Origin: an uncultured Ruminococcus sp.
Lineage (GTDB): Bacteria; Bacillota; Clostridia; Oscillospirales; Acutalibacteraceae
Length of the DNA: 5,126 bases
Direction of reading: 5' to 3'
Assembly (NCBI GenBank): GCA_946055445.1
Contig: CAMGGF010000114.1
Span: 1-5,126, forward strand
The notes under the pieces are model-generated. The model saw only the letters and a list, made by a program, of their open reading frames with translations. It was not told the origin of the DNA and ran no database searches. Below, in pieces: positions 1-5,126 of the stretch (its first letter is position 1; each line of letters opens with the position of its first letter). Made by a program: the position numbers and the translations under genes.

Positions 1-23
1 TTTATGTGTTGATTATTTTTCTG

Positions 24-1481
24 TTACTTGTCCGTATTTTTTTCGCCGTAACCGTAACCGTAGCCGTAACCATAGCCGTAACCGTAGCGGCGGCTGAAAT
101 TGCCGTTACCCCAGCCGGTTTTTGCATCGTTGTAGATGCAGCCGACAACTTCCGTACCGGAGTTATCCAGGTTTTCCATCGCACGCTTAATACGGCGGGC
201 AGGCGCGGTATCCTGACGGATAACCATAACAATCGCGTCGGAGAAGCCGGCCAAAATAGAGGCGTCCGCCACTACGCCGCAGGGTGCGGTATCAATCACG
301 ACATAGTCGAATTCTTTTTTCGCGTCGGAGATAATCTCCTCCATTTGCTGCGTAGCGAGCAATTCGGACGGATCCGGAATGCCTTTGCCGTTTAACAGCA
401 AATACAAATTGTATTTTTCGGAATATTTGATAGAGTCGGCAAGCGTTTTGCTGCCGTTCACCACGCCGAGCACGCCGGTGTCGTTGGCGGCGTTAATGCT
501 TAACGCTTTTGCAACCGCGGGCTTGCGCAAGTCGCCGTCGATAAGCAGTACTTCTTTGCCGTTTTTCGCAAGTGCCAACGCAATGTTGATGGCCGTTGTG
601 GTTTTGCCTTCATTTTCAACCGTACTCGTCACCACAATCGCTTTTTGCCCTTTTCGAATCAGCATATGCTCGAGTTTGGTGCGAATTAACTTAAACGCCT
701 CAATAAAAGCAAATCCGGAACGGCGGTCGGTCAGCAAAATGCTCTGTTTTTCGCCTTTTTTGCCTTTCACCGAAACATGGTTGACATTGCCGATGATTTT
801 CAGCCCCAATTTATTCTTAATATCATCGGAACTCATCACGGTATCTTTCAAAATAATCGTGCCGACCAAAGCCAAAACGGCAAGCACCGCACCCGCCAAA
901 AAGCCGACAGCCGTGTAAAGCAGCGTGCTGTTATCTGCATTCGGGCTTTCGGGCACCAACGGCGGGTCGACCACTTTTAAGGTTGTGCTGGGGAATGCTT
1001 CGGAAATGGTTTCCTCATAAAAACGCATATAGGTATTGGCTATGGCGTAAGAAACCTCGGGGTCCGTTGTTGTCACGGTGAGATACACAATCATCGTATC
1101 TTCCACCGCCTGCACCGAAACAAAACTTTTAATTTGGCTCGGCGTAACCTTGTAGCCGCAGTTGTTTGCAACCTTGGTGGTCAATGCAGTTGTGGTGAAA
1201 ACATATTTGTAACTTTCCGCCAAAGTCACCGACGCGCTCAGGTCGGAACTGCTCTGCCCCGAAACAATCAAAGAGGTGTCTTTGTTGCTCGCCACGAACA
1301 TAATCTGCGAAGAATATTGCGGGATATAGGTCAACTTTGCAGCGGTAAAGCCCACCGTAGCAAGCACAACCGCCGAAAGTGCAATCACCCACCATTTTTT
1401 CAAAACCTTGCGGATATAAATCATCAGTACTTCAAAACTGATGCCGTCCTGCTCGGTTTTGGACATCGTTTTTTGTTCCAT
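24..1481 (-). CDS. Wzz/BY-kinase fusion: polysaccharide chain-length regulator with C-terminal tyrosine autokinase
   Basis: Inner-membrane polysaccharide co-polymerase fused to a bacterial tyrosine kinase, 485 aa, expected to control polymerisation and export of a capsule or exopolysaccharide. Seen: TM1 about residues 30-50, an extracytoplasmic Wzz region about 51-185, then SPN-x11-G-x3-G (179-197) leading into TM2 (about 187-211), as in Wzz proteins. The cytoplasmic kinase has an E-x2-K-x2-R oligomerisation-type motif (261-267), Walker A STVENEGKTTT with Lys293, Walker A' LLIDGDLRKP (312-321) and Walker B VVIDTAP (394-400). The tail carries seven Tyr-Gly pairs (466-479), the expected autophosphorylation cluster. 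Single-chain fusion is the Wzc layout; many Firmicutes split it into CapA/CapB-type proteins. Walker A reads NEGKTTT rather than the usual GEGKS/T-T. I chose ATG 1481 because GGAAAGGG sits 8 nt upstream and the promoter places transcription start near 1512, so the upstream ATG at 1514 would hardly be transcribed. The family call is firm; the polymer is unknown. Confidence 0.93.
   Translation of the reverse strand: MEQKTMSKTEQDGISFEVLMIYIRKVLKKWWVIALSAVVLATVGFTAAKLTYIPQYSSQIMFVASNKDTSLIVSGQSSSDLSASVTLAESYKYVFTTTALTTKVANNCGYKVTPSQIKSFVSVQAVEDTMIVYLTVTTTDPEVSYAIANTYMRFYEETISEAFPSTTLKVVDPPLVPESPNADNSTLLYTAVGFLAGAVLAVLALVGTIILKDTVMSSDDIKNKLGLKIIGNVNHVSVKGKKGEKQSILLTDRRSGFAFIEAFKLIRTKLEHMLIRKGQKAIVVTSTVENEGKTTTAINIALALAKNGKEVLLIDGDLRKPAVAKALSINAANDTGVLGVVNGSKTLADSIKYSEKYNLYLLLNGKGIPDPSELLATQQMEEIISDAKKEFDYVVIDTAPCGVVADASILAGFSDAIVMVIRQDTAPARRIKRAMENLDNSGTEVVGCIYNDAKTGWGNGNFSRRYGYGYGYGYGYGYGEKNTDK
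45..86 (-). repeat. Hexanucleotide tandem repeat encoding (Tyr-Gly)x7
   Basis: Seven head-to-tail copies of TACGGY, read on the minus strand, lie inside the kinase gene just before its stop. Six Tyr codons are TAC and one (72-74) is TAT; Gly codons alternate between GGT and GGC. Because the unit is 6 bp, gain or loss of copies by slippage would keep the reading frame and change only the number of C-terminal tyrosines. Confidence 0.95.
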
Positions 1482-1487
1482 AGTCAT

Positions 1488-1496
1488 TCCCTTTCC
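1488..1496 (-). promoter_or_regulatory. Ribosome binding site that decides the BY-kinase start
   Basis: GGAAAGGGA on the minus strand. Its core is about 8 nt from ATG 1481 but only about 2 nt from the in-frame ATG at 1487, so the downstream ATG is favoured. Confidence 0.75.
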
Positions 1497-1518
1497 AAAA
1501 AAAGTTCCAATCAAATGG

Positions 1519-1547
1519 ATTATAACAAATATTGTCCGTTAAGGCAA
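1519..1547 (-). promoter_or_regulatory. Sigma-A-type promoter with extended -10 for the Wzz/BY-kinase gene
   Basis: On the minus strand, -35 TTGCCT (1547-1542) is followed by a 17-bp spacer and a perfect -10 TATAAT (1524-1519). The -10 is preceded by TG plus one base, the extended -10 motif. The predicted start is near 1512, giving a leader of about 30 nt. The bases just upstream of the -35 (1548-1565) are A/T-rich and include the palindrome GAAAAT-TTT-ATTTTC (1550-1564), which could serve as an UP-like element or operator; that role is inference. This promoter separates the kinase gene from the operon before it. Confidence 0.85.
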
Positions 1548-1575
1548 TAGAAAATTTTATTTTCCGAAATCTTAC

Positions 1576-1625
1576 AAAAATCACGCGCTTTTTTCGGCAA
1601 AATGCCTGTTTTCCCCTCGCGCGAT
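1576..1625 (-). terminator. Probable Rho-independent terminator closing the four-gene operon
   Basis: Read on the minus strand, ATCGCGCG (1625-1618) pairs with CGCGTGAT (1587-1580) as an 8-bp stem containing one G-T wobble. The roughly 30-nt loop holds a second small hairpin, GGCA-TTT-TGCC. The outer stem is followed directly by a run of five T (1580-1576). It begins at the ABC gene's stop codon and lies before the next promoter, the right place for an operon end. The large branched loop is unusual for a terminator, so confidence is moderate. Confidence 0.5.
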
Positions 1626-3271
1626 TATCCGCGCACCGTACCGTCCTTTACGGTCAATTCCCGCGTGCAGACGGCATACGCCGCCTTTTTGTGCGAAATA
1701 ATCAGGCAGGTTTTATTTTCGAGCGCGCGGATATTCGAAAGCAAGCGCGCCTCGGTCTCCTCGTCGAGCGCACTCGTTGCCTCATCCAAAAGCAGGACGG
1801 GCGCATCGGTCAAAATCGCCCGCGCCACTGCAATGCGTTGCATCTGCCCTTCGGAAAGCCCGCTGCCGCCCTCGCCGAGCAGGGTGTCCAACCCCGCGGG
1901 CAGTTCGTCAATAAAGGTATCCGCACAGGCAATTTCTGCCGCGCGCAAAACTTCTTCGTCGGTGGCATTCTCTTTGATAAAGCGGATATTGTCCCGCACC
2001 GTGCCCGAGAACAACAAGTTTCCCTGCGGCACATAGGCAAATAAACCGCGTGTGTTTTTATCGGCAGGGTAGGTACGCCCGTCCGCCGTCACGGTGATTT
2101 CACCGCCGTCGGGCGTCAGCACGCCCAAAAGCAGTTTGAACAGTGTGCTTTTGCCGATGCCCGATATGCCCGATATCACAACAAAATCATTTTTGCGGAT
2201 TTCAAAATCGGCGTCCGTAAACACTTCGTTTTGCCCGTAGGCGAACGAAACGCCCCGAAACCGCGCCGATTCGAAATTACACGCGGGCGCAGTATCCGTT
2301 TGGGCTTGTGCTTCTTCGGGCAGGGTTTCGATTTCCAACAGCCGTTCCGCCGAAGAGAGCATCGAATAGTATTTCGGCATCAGCCCCGAAAGATTGGTCA
2401 GCGGCGCTTGCACCTGATTGACCAACTGCAACAGCGCCGTCAGCGTACCGAAGGTAATCGCGCCCGCCGCGAGCCGCCGGCCGCACCAAAGGAGCGTCAC
2501 CAGCGTGCCGAACGAAAATACCGCCAAAAAGCCGGCGTTTGCGGCAATCGACCAGCGGTTGCGGCGAATTTTCGCGTCAAAATTCTCCGTTTGCCGCACA
2601 TCGGCTTCCCGTGTGACCTTTTCCTGCACACCGAACACCTGCACCGCCAACAAACTTTCGAGCGCTTCCTGCAAAAAGGCGCGCAGCCTGCCGTCCGAGG
2701 CTTGCACGGATTTATGTAATTGTTTGATTTTACCGCGAAACGCCCGTGTGCATACAAACAGCAATACGCCCGCCGCCAAAAGCAGAAGCGCAAAGCGCAA
2801 ATCGAGCGAAACAATCACCGCAAATGCAAAAACGAGCCGCGTCACCATTGCCGTTGCCGTGGGCAAAAGCACGGTGGCATTGTCCGACACCACGGTGATG
2901 TCGGAAGTCAGGCGCGTCATCAACTCACCCGAATGGTATGCCGTCACCGCAGAATATTCCTTTTGCAAAATTGCCGAGAACAGCCGCCGTTTGCACGCCA
3001 TTTCGAGTTTCCCCGAAACGCGCACGGAAAGGCTGTTGTCAAAAATCCGAAGCGCGATTTGCAAAAGCACCACGCAAAGAAGCACCGCGCACGCCCGATA
3101 CAGCGCGGGAAGGTCTGCATTTTGCGCCGCGTCCACAATCCGCTTGGAAAACAGCGCCACCGAAACGGCGCACACGGAAGAAAGGGCGTTGCCCAAAATC
3201 AGCAACACCAAAAACGGCAGTTGGGGCTTTGCGTTCTGCCCTATCCACTTGCGTGCCGCATTTTGCTTCAT
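1625..3271 (-). CDS. ABC half-exporter (membrane domain plus ATPase domain)
   Basis: Type I ABC exporter half-transporter, 548 aa, expected to work as a dimer moving a substrate out of the cytoplasm using ATP. Seen: an N-terminal membrane domain with hydrophobic segments near residues 19-42, 57-77, 136-175 (two) and 244-285, then a complete nucleotide-binding domain. That domain has Walker A GISGIGKST (368-376), Q-loop Gln416 in YVPQGNLLFSG, signature LSEGQ (472-476, a variant of LSGGQ), Walker B VLLLDEATSALD (Asp496, Glu497) and H-loop His527. There is no N-terminal C39 peptidase domain, so any leader removal must come from another protein. ATG 3271 overlaps the preceding gene's TGA as ATGA, with GGGGG 11 nt upstream; an extension to 3331 would overlap that gene by 64 bp and is less likely. 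Last gene of the operon. Substrate unknown; export of a modified peptide is inferred from the neighbours, and lipid or drug export is possible. Confidence 0.92.
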   Translation of the reverse strand: MKQNAARKWIGQNAKPQLPFLVLLILGNALSSVCAVSVALFSKRIVDAAQNADLPALYRACAVLLCVVLLQIALRIFDNSLSVRVSGKLEMACKRRLFSAILQKEYSAVTAYHSGELMTRLTSDITVVSDNATVLLPTATAMVTRLVFAFAVIVSLDLRFALLLLAAGVLLFVCTRAFRGKIKQLHKSVQASDGRLRAFLQEALESLLAVQVFGVQEKVTREADVRQTENFDAKIRRNRWSIAANAGFLAVFSFGTLVTLLWCGRRLAAGAITFGTLTALLQLVNQVQAPLTNLSGLMPKYYSMLSSAERLLEIETLPEEAQAQTDTAPACNFESARFRGVSFAYGQNEVFTDADFEIRKNDFVVISGISGIGKSTLFKLLLGVLTPDGGEITVTADGRTYPADKNTRGLFAYVPQGNLLFSGTVRDNIRFIKENATDEEVLRAAEIACADTFIDELPAGLDTLLGEGGSGLSEGQMQRIAVARAILTDAPVLLLDEATSALDEETEARLLSNIRALENKTCLIISHKKAAYAVCTRELTVKDGTVRG

Positions 3272-3717
3272 TTTGAAAGTTTCCCCCGCAGTTTTACAAG
3301 ATATTTTCGTACGGGCAAAAGCAAATGCCACACCCGCGTATACAATTTATATGTTTTCTTTTGCACCGAAACCGTTTTTCCGTTTCGGGTGATTTCGCAG
3401 ACCACGCCGATGAGTTGTTCGCCGTGAATGTTCGGTTCTTTTACCCATTGATTGTCGCCGCACATGGTGTAAGTGCCGTCCGCTTGGACTTTCACCACGC
3501 GGTGCAGGACAAACGCGCCGTCCTTGCGGCGGTACAACGGCAAATCATACTTTTTTAAAGGCGAGGTCACCGCCGTAAGCGTCACCATATCGCGCCCGCA
3601 ATAAAGCAGGGGCAACATACTCGTGCCCGTTATGGGCAATTTGACCGTGCCGCCCGCCGCGAGCGTTTCCTCGATAATCGGGAGCATTTCTGCGAGGTTT
3701 ACGCGCTTTTTTTCCAT
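3268..3717 (-). CDS. Small S24/S26 signal-peptidase-like protein (putative Ser/His peptidase)
   Basis: 149-aa protein with the core boxes of S24/S26 serine peptidases: the nucleophile box ITGTSMLPLL with Ser33, then the basic segment FVLHRVVKV with His72 where bacterial type I signal peptidases have the general-base Lys, then CGDNQ (86-90) matching the GDN box. A His there is the pattern of SipW/ER-type signal peptidases. Unlike a normal signal peptidase, no N-terminal membrane anchor is visible; the start is polar, and the only weak hydrophobic patch is near the C terminus (VWHLLLPVRKYLV), in a basic tail. It may therefore act in the cytosol or at the membrane surface. ATG 3717 has an excellent AGAGGAG site with 6-nt spacing and lies 3 bp after the PqqD-like gene's stop. 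Tight coupling suggests it processes the peptide handled by that protein; this is inference. It could also be a self-cleaving or non-catalytic relative. Confidence 0.8.
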   Translation of the reverse strand: MEKKRVNLAEMLPIIEETLAAGGTVKLPITGTSMLPLLYCGRDMVTLTAVTSPLKKYDLPLYRRKDGAFVLHRVVKVQADGTYTMCGDNQWVKEPNIHGEQLIGVVCEITRNGKTVSVQKKTYKLYTRVWHLLLPVRKYLVKLRGKLSK

Positions 3718-3720
3718 TGC

Positions 3721-3987
3721 TTACTCCTCTAAAAGCCCCGCCGCGCGCAGTTTTTCCACATAAATATGCACATCGCGTGCGGCGGTTTCGCGGTCGATTT
3801 CGTATTCCGCCAAAATCTTTTCGACCACGGCGTTTTCGTCCGTTTGCGTCTCCATCGCGCGCCAAACGAACGCCCCGACGGGATTTAAGGTCATCATACC
3901 GCCGAAATCCACCGCCGCCGCGCCCACGGGCACTACGATAAAACTCCCTGCGACCTCGCGCAGTAAAAATCCGTCTTTAATCTTCAT
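3721..3987 (-). CDS. PqqD-family peptide-binding protein (RiPP recognition element)
   Basis: 88 aa, the usual size of stand-alone PqqD proteins. These small winged-helix-type proteins bind the leader of a ribosomally made peptide and present it to modifying enzymes (established for PqqD and for lasso-peptide B1 proteins). Seen: an N-terminal beta-rich part (KDGFLLREVAGSFIVVPVG), then the family-typical segment around MMTLNPVGAFVWRAME (31-46), then helices with an acidic D/E-rich stretch and the ending VEKLRAAGLLEE, a typical PqqD finish. ATG 3987 is chosen: GGTGA lies 5 nt upstream, while the in-frame GTG at 3996 has no ribosome binding site. The start overlaps the end of the kinase-like gene by 11 bp. 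Nothing appears missing or broken. The bound peptide is not visible in the window. Confidence 0.88.
   Translation of the reverse strand: MKIKDGFLLREVAGSFIVVPVGAAAVDFGGMMTLNPVGAFVWRAMETQTDENAVVEKILAEYEIDRETAARDVHIYVEKLRAAGLLEE
3724..3730 (-). promoter_or_regulatory. Strong ribosome binding site for the S24/S26-like gene
   Basis: AGAGGAG on the minus strand, 6 nt from ATG 3717. It lies within the last codons of the PqqD-like gene, just before its TAA, so translation of the two genes is probably coupled. It fixes the start of the peptidase-like protein. Confidence 0.85.
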
Positions 3988-4708
3988 ACTGTTCACCGTT
4001 TTGCTGATAAAATTTCTCTATGCCGTCAAAGGCGGTGTGCGCCGCCGAAATGTCCATATTGCAAGTCAGCCGAAATGCGGGCACGGTTTCAAGCAGTTCG
4101 CCCAAAGTGTCGAGCATAATCGCCATCACATCTGCCATGGGCGGTCGCAAAGTTTGCGATAAAAACAACGGAATGGCTTTTGCGGGCGGAATCGGCTCGA
4201 TTTTATTTTCCGCGCCGCGCTGTAAAAACACGAGGGCGCGCACGGGGATTTGCACGTTTTCGCTGATATCGTATTTGCCGCTGAACGGCGTACCGCAGGC
4301 ACAAAACCGCCCGTCGATTTTGCGAAGCGCGGGCTTGTCATCATTGATAATCCGCGTGTTCTTATATGCCTGTAACCAAAGCGCGGTGTGGGTGGATTTG
4401 CCCGTGCCGCTTTTGGCGGAAAACAAATAGGCGTATCCGTCTTTTTCCACGCACGAGGCGTGCATTAAAAGCCCCGAAAAGCGCAAAAGCCGCGCATAAA
4501 ACGATTCGCCCGTCCACACATAGCGGCATTCGTCCAGCGTGAGTTGCGGGTATTGCGCGTGCTTTTTTTGAAAGAAATCTTCCGGCAAATCGAGCACCAT
4601 ATCGGGTGTTTCCGTCGGCGCGCACAGGTATGCCCGCGTGCGGTCATGTAAAAGCGTACCGCGCGCGTCAAACTGCACTTTCAGTTTTGCAATGTCGAAG
4701 GTTTCCAT
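3977..4708 (-). CDS. HPr-kinase-like P-loop protein of a peptide-modification cluster
   Basis: 243-aa P-loop protein related to the catalytic domain of HPr kinase/phosphorylase but not the sugar-regulation enzyme itself. Seen in the family's order: MHASCV (82-87, His83 aligning with the conserved HGV-type His), Walker A SAKSGTGKST (97-106, Lys104), the acidic pair INDDKPALR (Asp123, Asp124), and GTPFSGK (139-145). True HPr kinase has a separate N-terminal domain and an EIRGLG-type signature; I see neither. Homologues beside PqqD proteins occur in lasso-peptide clusters, where a kinase of this group phosphorylates the precursor's C-terminal residue (paeninodin type). Phosphorylation of a peptide here is inference. 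ATG 4708 has AGGA 9 nt upstream; the extension to 4756 runs through the upstream repeat DNA and is rejected. First gene of the four-gene operon visible here; no clear promoter was found in front of it. Confidence 0.85.
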   Translation of the reverse strand: METFDIAKLKVQFDARGTLLHDRTRAYLCAPTETPDMVLDLPEDFFQKKHAQYPQLTLDECRYVWTGESFYARLLRFSGLLMHASCVEKDGYAYLFSAKSGTGKSTHTALWLQAYKNTRIINDDKPALRKIDGRFCACGTPFSGKYDISENVQIPVRALVFLQRGAENKIEPIPPAKAIPLFLSQTLRPPMADVMAIMLDTLGELLETVPAFRLTCNMDISAAHTAFDGIEKFYQQNGEQYED

Positions 4709-4717
4709 TGTGTTCAT

Positions 4718-4721
4718 TCCT
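4718..4721 (-). promoter_or_regulatory. Ribosome binding site deciding the kinase-like start
   Basis: AGGA on the minus strand, abutting the in-frame ATG at 4717 (zero spacing, unusable) and 9 nt from ATG 4708. This supports 4708 as the start and leaves the upstream repeats non-coding. Confidence 0.65.
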
Positions 4722-4797
4722 GCCGTAGATTTTGATGCTGTTTTGCGGAACAACACCGAGGTTGTTCCCTACGGGTGGTAGGGGCGGTCGACCTCGG

Positions 4798-4850
4798 CCG
4801 CCCGTGGATTTTGTTGTATTTTTGCGGAACGGGCAAGCCCGTTCCCTACG
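4798..4850 (+). repeat. 53-bp exact direct repeat, copy 1
   Basis: Identical base for base to 4934-4986, an offset of 136 bp. It contains the T-rich leader and the complete GGAACGGGC/GCCCGTTCC hairpin ending in CTACG. Identity over the whole stretch suggests recent duplication or gene conversion. Confidence 0.92.
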
Positions 4851-4933
4851 GGTTGTAAGGGCGGGTCTCTGCGCCCGCCCGCGGATTTTGATGTGATTTT
4901 ATGCGGGCGTGGAAGCCCGCCACTACGCGGTGC

Positions 4934-4986
4934 CCGCCCGTGGATTTTGTTGTATTTTTGCGGAACGGGCAAGCCCGTTCCCTACG
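4934..4986 (+). repeat. 53-bp exact direct repeat, copy 2
   Basis: Second copy of the sequence at 4798-4850. The flanks diverge at once on both sides (GG after copy 1, CGCG after copy 2). The diverged unit at 4883-4941 lies between the copies, so recombination between them would delete 136 bp. Confidence 0.92.
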
Positions 4987-5019
4987 CGCGCAATAGATTT
5001 TTGCGTTTTTGCGTCCCCG

Positions 5020-5113
5020 CTTGTCATTCTGAGCCGTCAGGCGAAGAATCTCGTTTCGCGCAGTATATACTTTGTGTTGTTTGAGATCCTTCGCTATCGC
5101 GCAGGATGACAAG
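5020..5113. repeat. 94-bp nested imperfect palindrome, MITE-like dispersed repeat
   Basis: Outer arms CTTGTCATTCTG (5020-5031) and CAGGATGACAAG (5102-5113) pair with one mismatch. Inner arms GCGAAGAATCTC (5041-5052) and GAGATCCTTCGC (5083-5094) also pair with one mismatch. The central loop holds the perfect palindrome AGTATATACT (5062-5071). The arms' wording (TGTCATTCTGAGC...GAAGAATC) matches a short repeat I recall seeing widely in bacterial genomes, but I cannot confirm this here. No transposase is encoded, so any mobility would need help from elsewhere. Confidence 0.7.
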
Positions 5114-5126
5114 CATTTTACATTTA

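Larger units (their letters stand above)
4726..5013. repeat. Tandem array of hairpin-bearing repeat units
   Basis: Intergenic stretch made of related units starting near 4726, 4806, 4883 and 4942, with a degenerate fifth start near 4994-5013. Each begins with a T-rich leader (GATTTTGNTGT...TTTTGCGG-like on the plus strand), followed by a GC-rich inverted repeat and, in the first four, CTACG. Most then carry a second GC-rich inverted repeat. First hairpins: 4747-4754/4761-4768, 4826-4834/4837-4845, 4903-4908/4915-4920 and 4962-4970/4973-4981. Second hairpins: 4782-4787/4798-4803 and 4859-4865/4874-4880. The stems differ in sequence yet stay paired between units, for example GGAACAAC/GTTGTTCC against GGAACGGGC/GCCCGTTCC. 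Open frames crossing this block on both strands are by-products. The function is unknown. Confidence 0.85.

Noticed and set aside
1482..1514. Eleven-residue N-terminal extension of the BY-kinase from the ATG at 1514
   Set aside because: The predicted transcription start is near 1512 and the good ribosome binding site lies inside the extension, at the right distance from 1481.
3272..3331. Twenty-residue N-terminal extension of the ABC exporter
   Set aside because: It would overlap the peptidase-like gene by 64 bp. The ATGA overlap at 3268-3271 is a standard coupled start with a GGGGG site upstream.
2418..3392. Long plus-strand open frame (324 codons) opposite the ABC exporter gene
   Set aside because: It is rich in Ser, Arg, Ala and Thr with no recognisable domain, and lies wholly opposite a gene whose ATPase motifs are complete. 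It is a shadow of GC-rich coding DNA.
4826..4880. GC-rich hairpins as Rho-independent terminators
   Set aside because: No T run follows the stems on either strand at the right distance; the T-rich leader belongs to the next unit and lies several bases away.
4798..4986. CRISPR array
   Set aside because: Units are 60-80 bp with internal hairpins and related, not unique, intervening DNA. There are no regular short repeats and spacers and no cas genes.
4798..5000. Promoter-like pairs inside repeat units (TTGCCC, 17 bp, CAAAAT on the minus strand)
   Set aside because: Each box matches only 4 of 6 consensus bases and the pair overlaps a hairpin arm. It is too weak to call, although the operon's true promoter was not found.
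4893..5109. Plus-strand open frames of 63 and 66 codons in the repeat region
   Set aside because: They cross the repeat units and the palindrome, have no convincing ribosome binding site and no recognisable domain.
4769..5112. Minus-strand open frames of 67 and 88 codons in the repeat region, considered as a RiPP precursor
   Set aside because: Their translations follow the DNA repeat (recurring NGLARSAKIQQNPRA-like segments) and have no leader/core layout. The frames arise from the hairpin units.

Overview
The window reads as chromosomal DNA from a Gram-positive-type anaerobe, most likely an uncultured member of the Clostridia (Oscillospiraceae/Ruminococcaceae-like). This assignment is an inference. 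It rests on a textbook extended sigma-A promoter, strong AGGAG-type ribosome binding sites, mid-range GC, and a PqqD / HPr-kinase-like / S24-S26 peptidase / ABC exporter gene set of the kind I associate with that group. All five genes lie on the minus strand, so the biological order runs from right to left.

Right end (about 4709-5126): no credible gene. It holds a tandem array of four related units of about 60-80 bp plus a degenerate fifth. Each unit has a T-rich leader followed by one or two GC-rich hairpins, and one stretch is a 53-bp exact direct repeat. Next to the array lies a separate 94-bp nested imperfect palindrome that looks like a small non-autonomous repeat element.

Middle (4708 down to 1625): a tightly coupled four-gene operon. 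In order of transcription it encodes an HPr-kinase-like P-loop protein (243 aa), a PqqD-family protein (88 aa), a small S24/S26 signal-peptidase-like protein with a Ser/His arrangement (149 aa), and an ABC half-exporter (548 aa). The first pair overlaps by 11 bp, the second pair is separated by 3 bp, and the third pair shares ATGA. The logical reading is a ribosomal-peptide (RiPP-like) maturation and export module: PqqD binds a leader, the kinase-like protein phosphorylates or activates the peptide, the peptidase cleaves, and the ABC protein exports. No precursor peptide and no cyclase, radical-SAM enzyme or other core modifying enzyme is visible, so the substrate is unknown. A likely branched-hairpin terminator closes the operon.

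Left end (1481 down to 24): a separate transcription unit with its own strong promoter (1519-1547). It encodes a 485-aa polysaccharide co-polymerase fused to a bacterial tyrosine kinase (Wzz/BY-kinase, Wzc-like). The tyrosine cluster at its C terminus is an almost pure hexanucleotide repeat encoding seven Tyr-Gly pairs. It probably opens an exopolysaccharide or capsule locus continuing beyond position 1.
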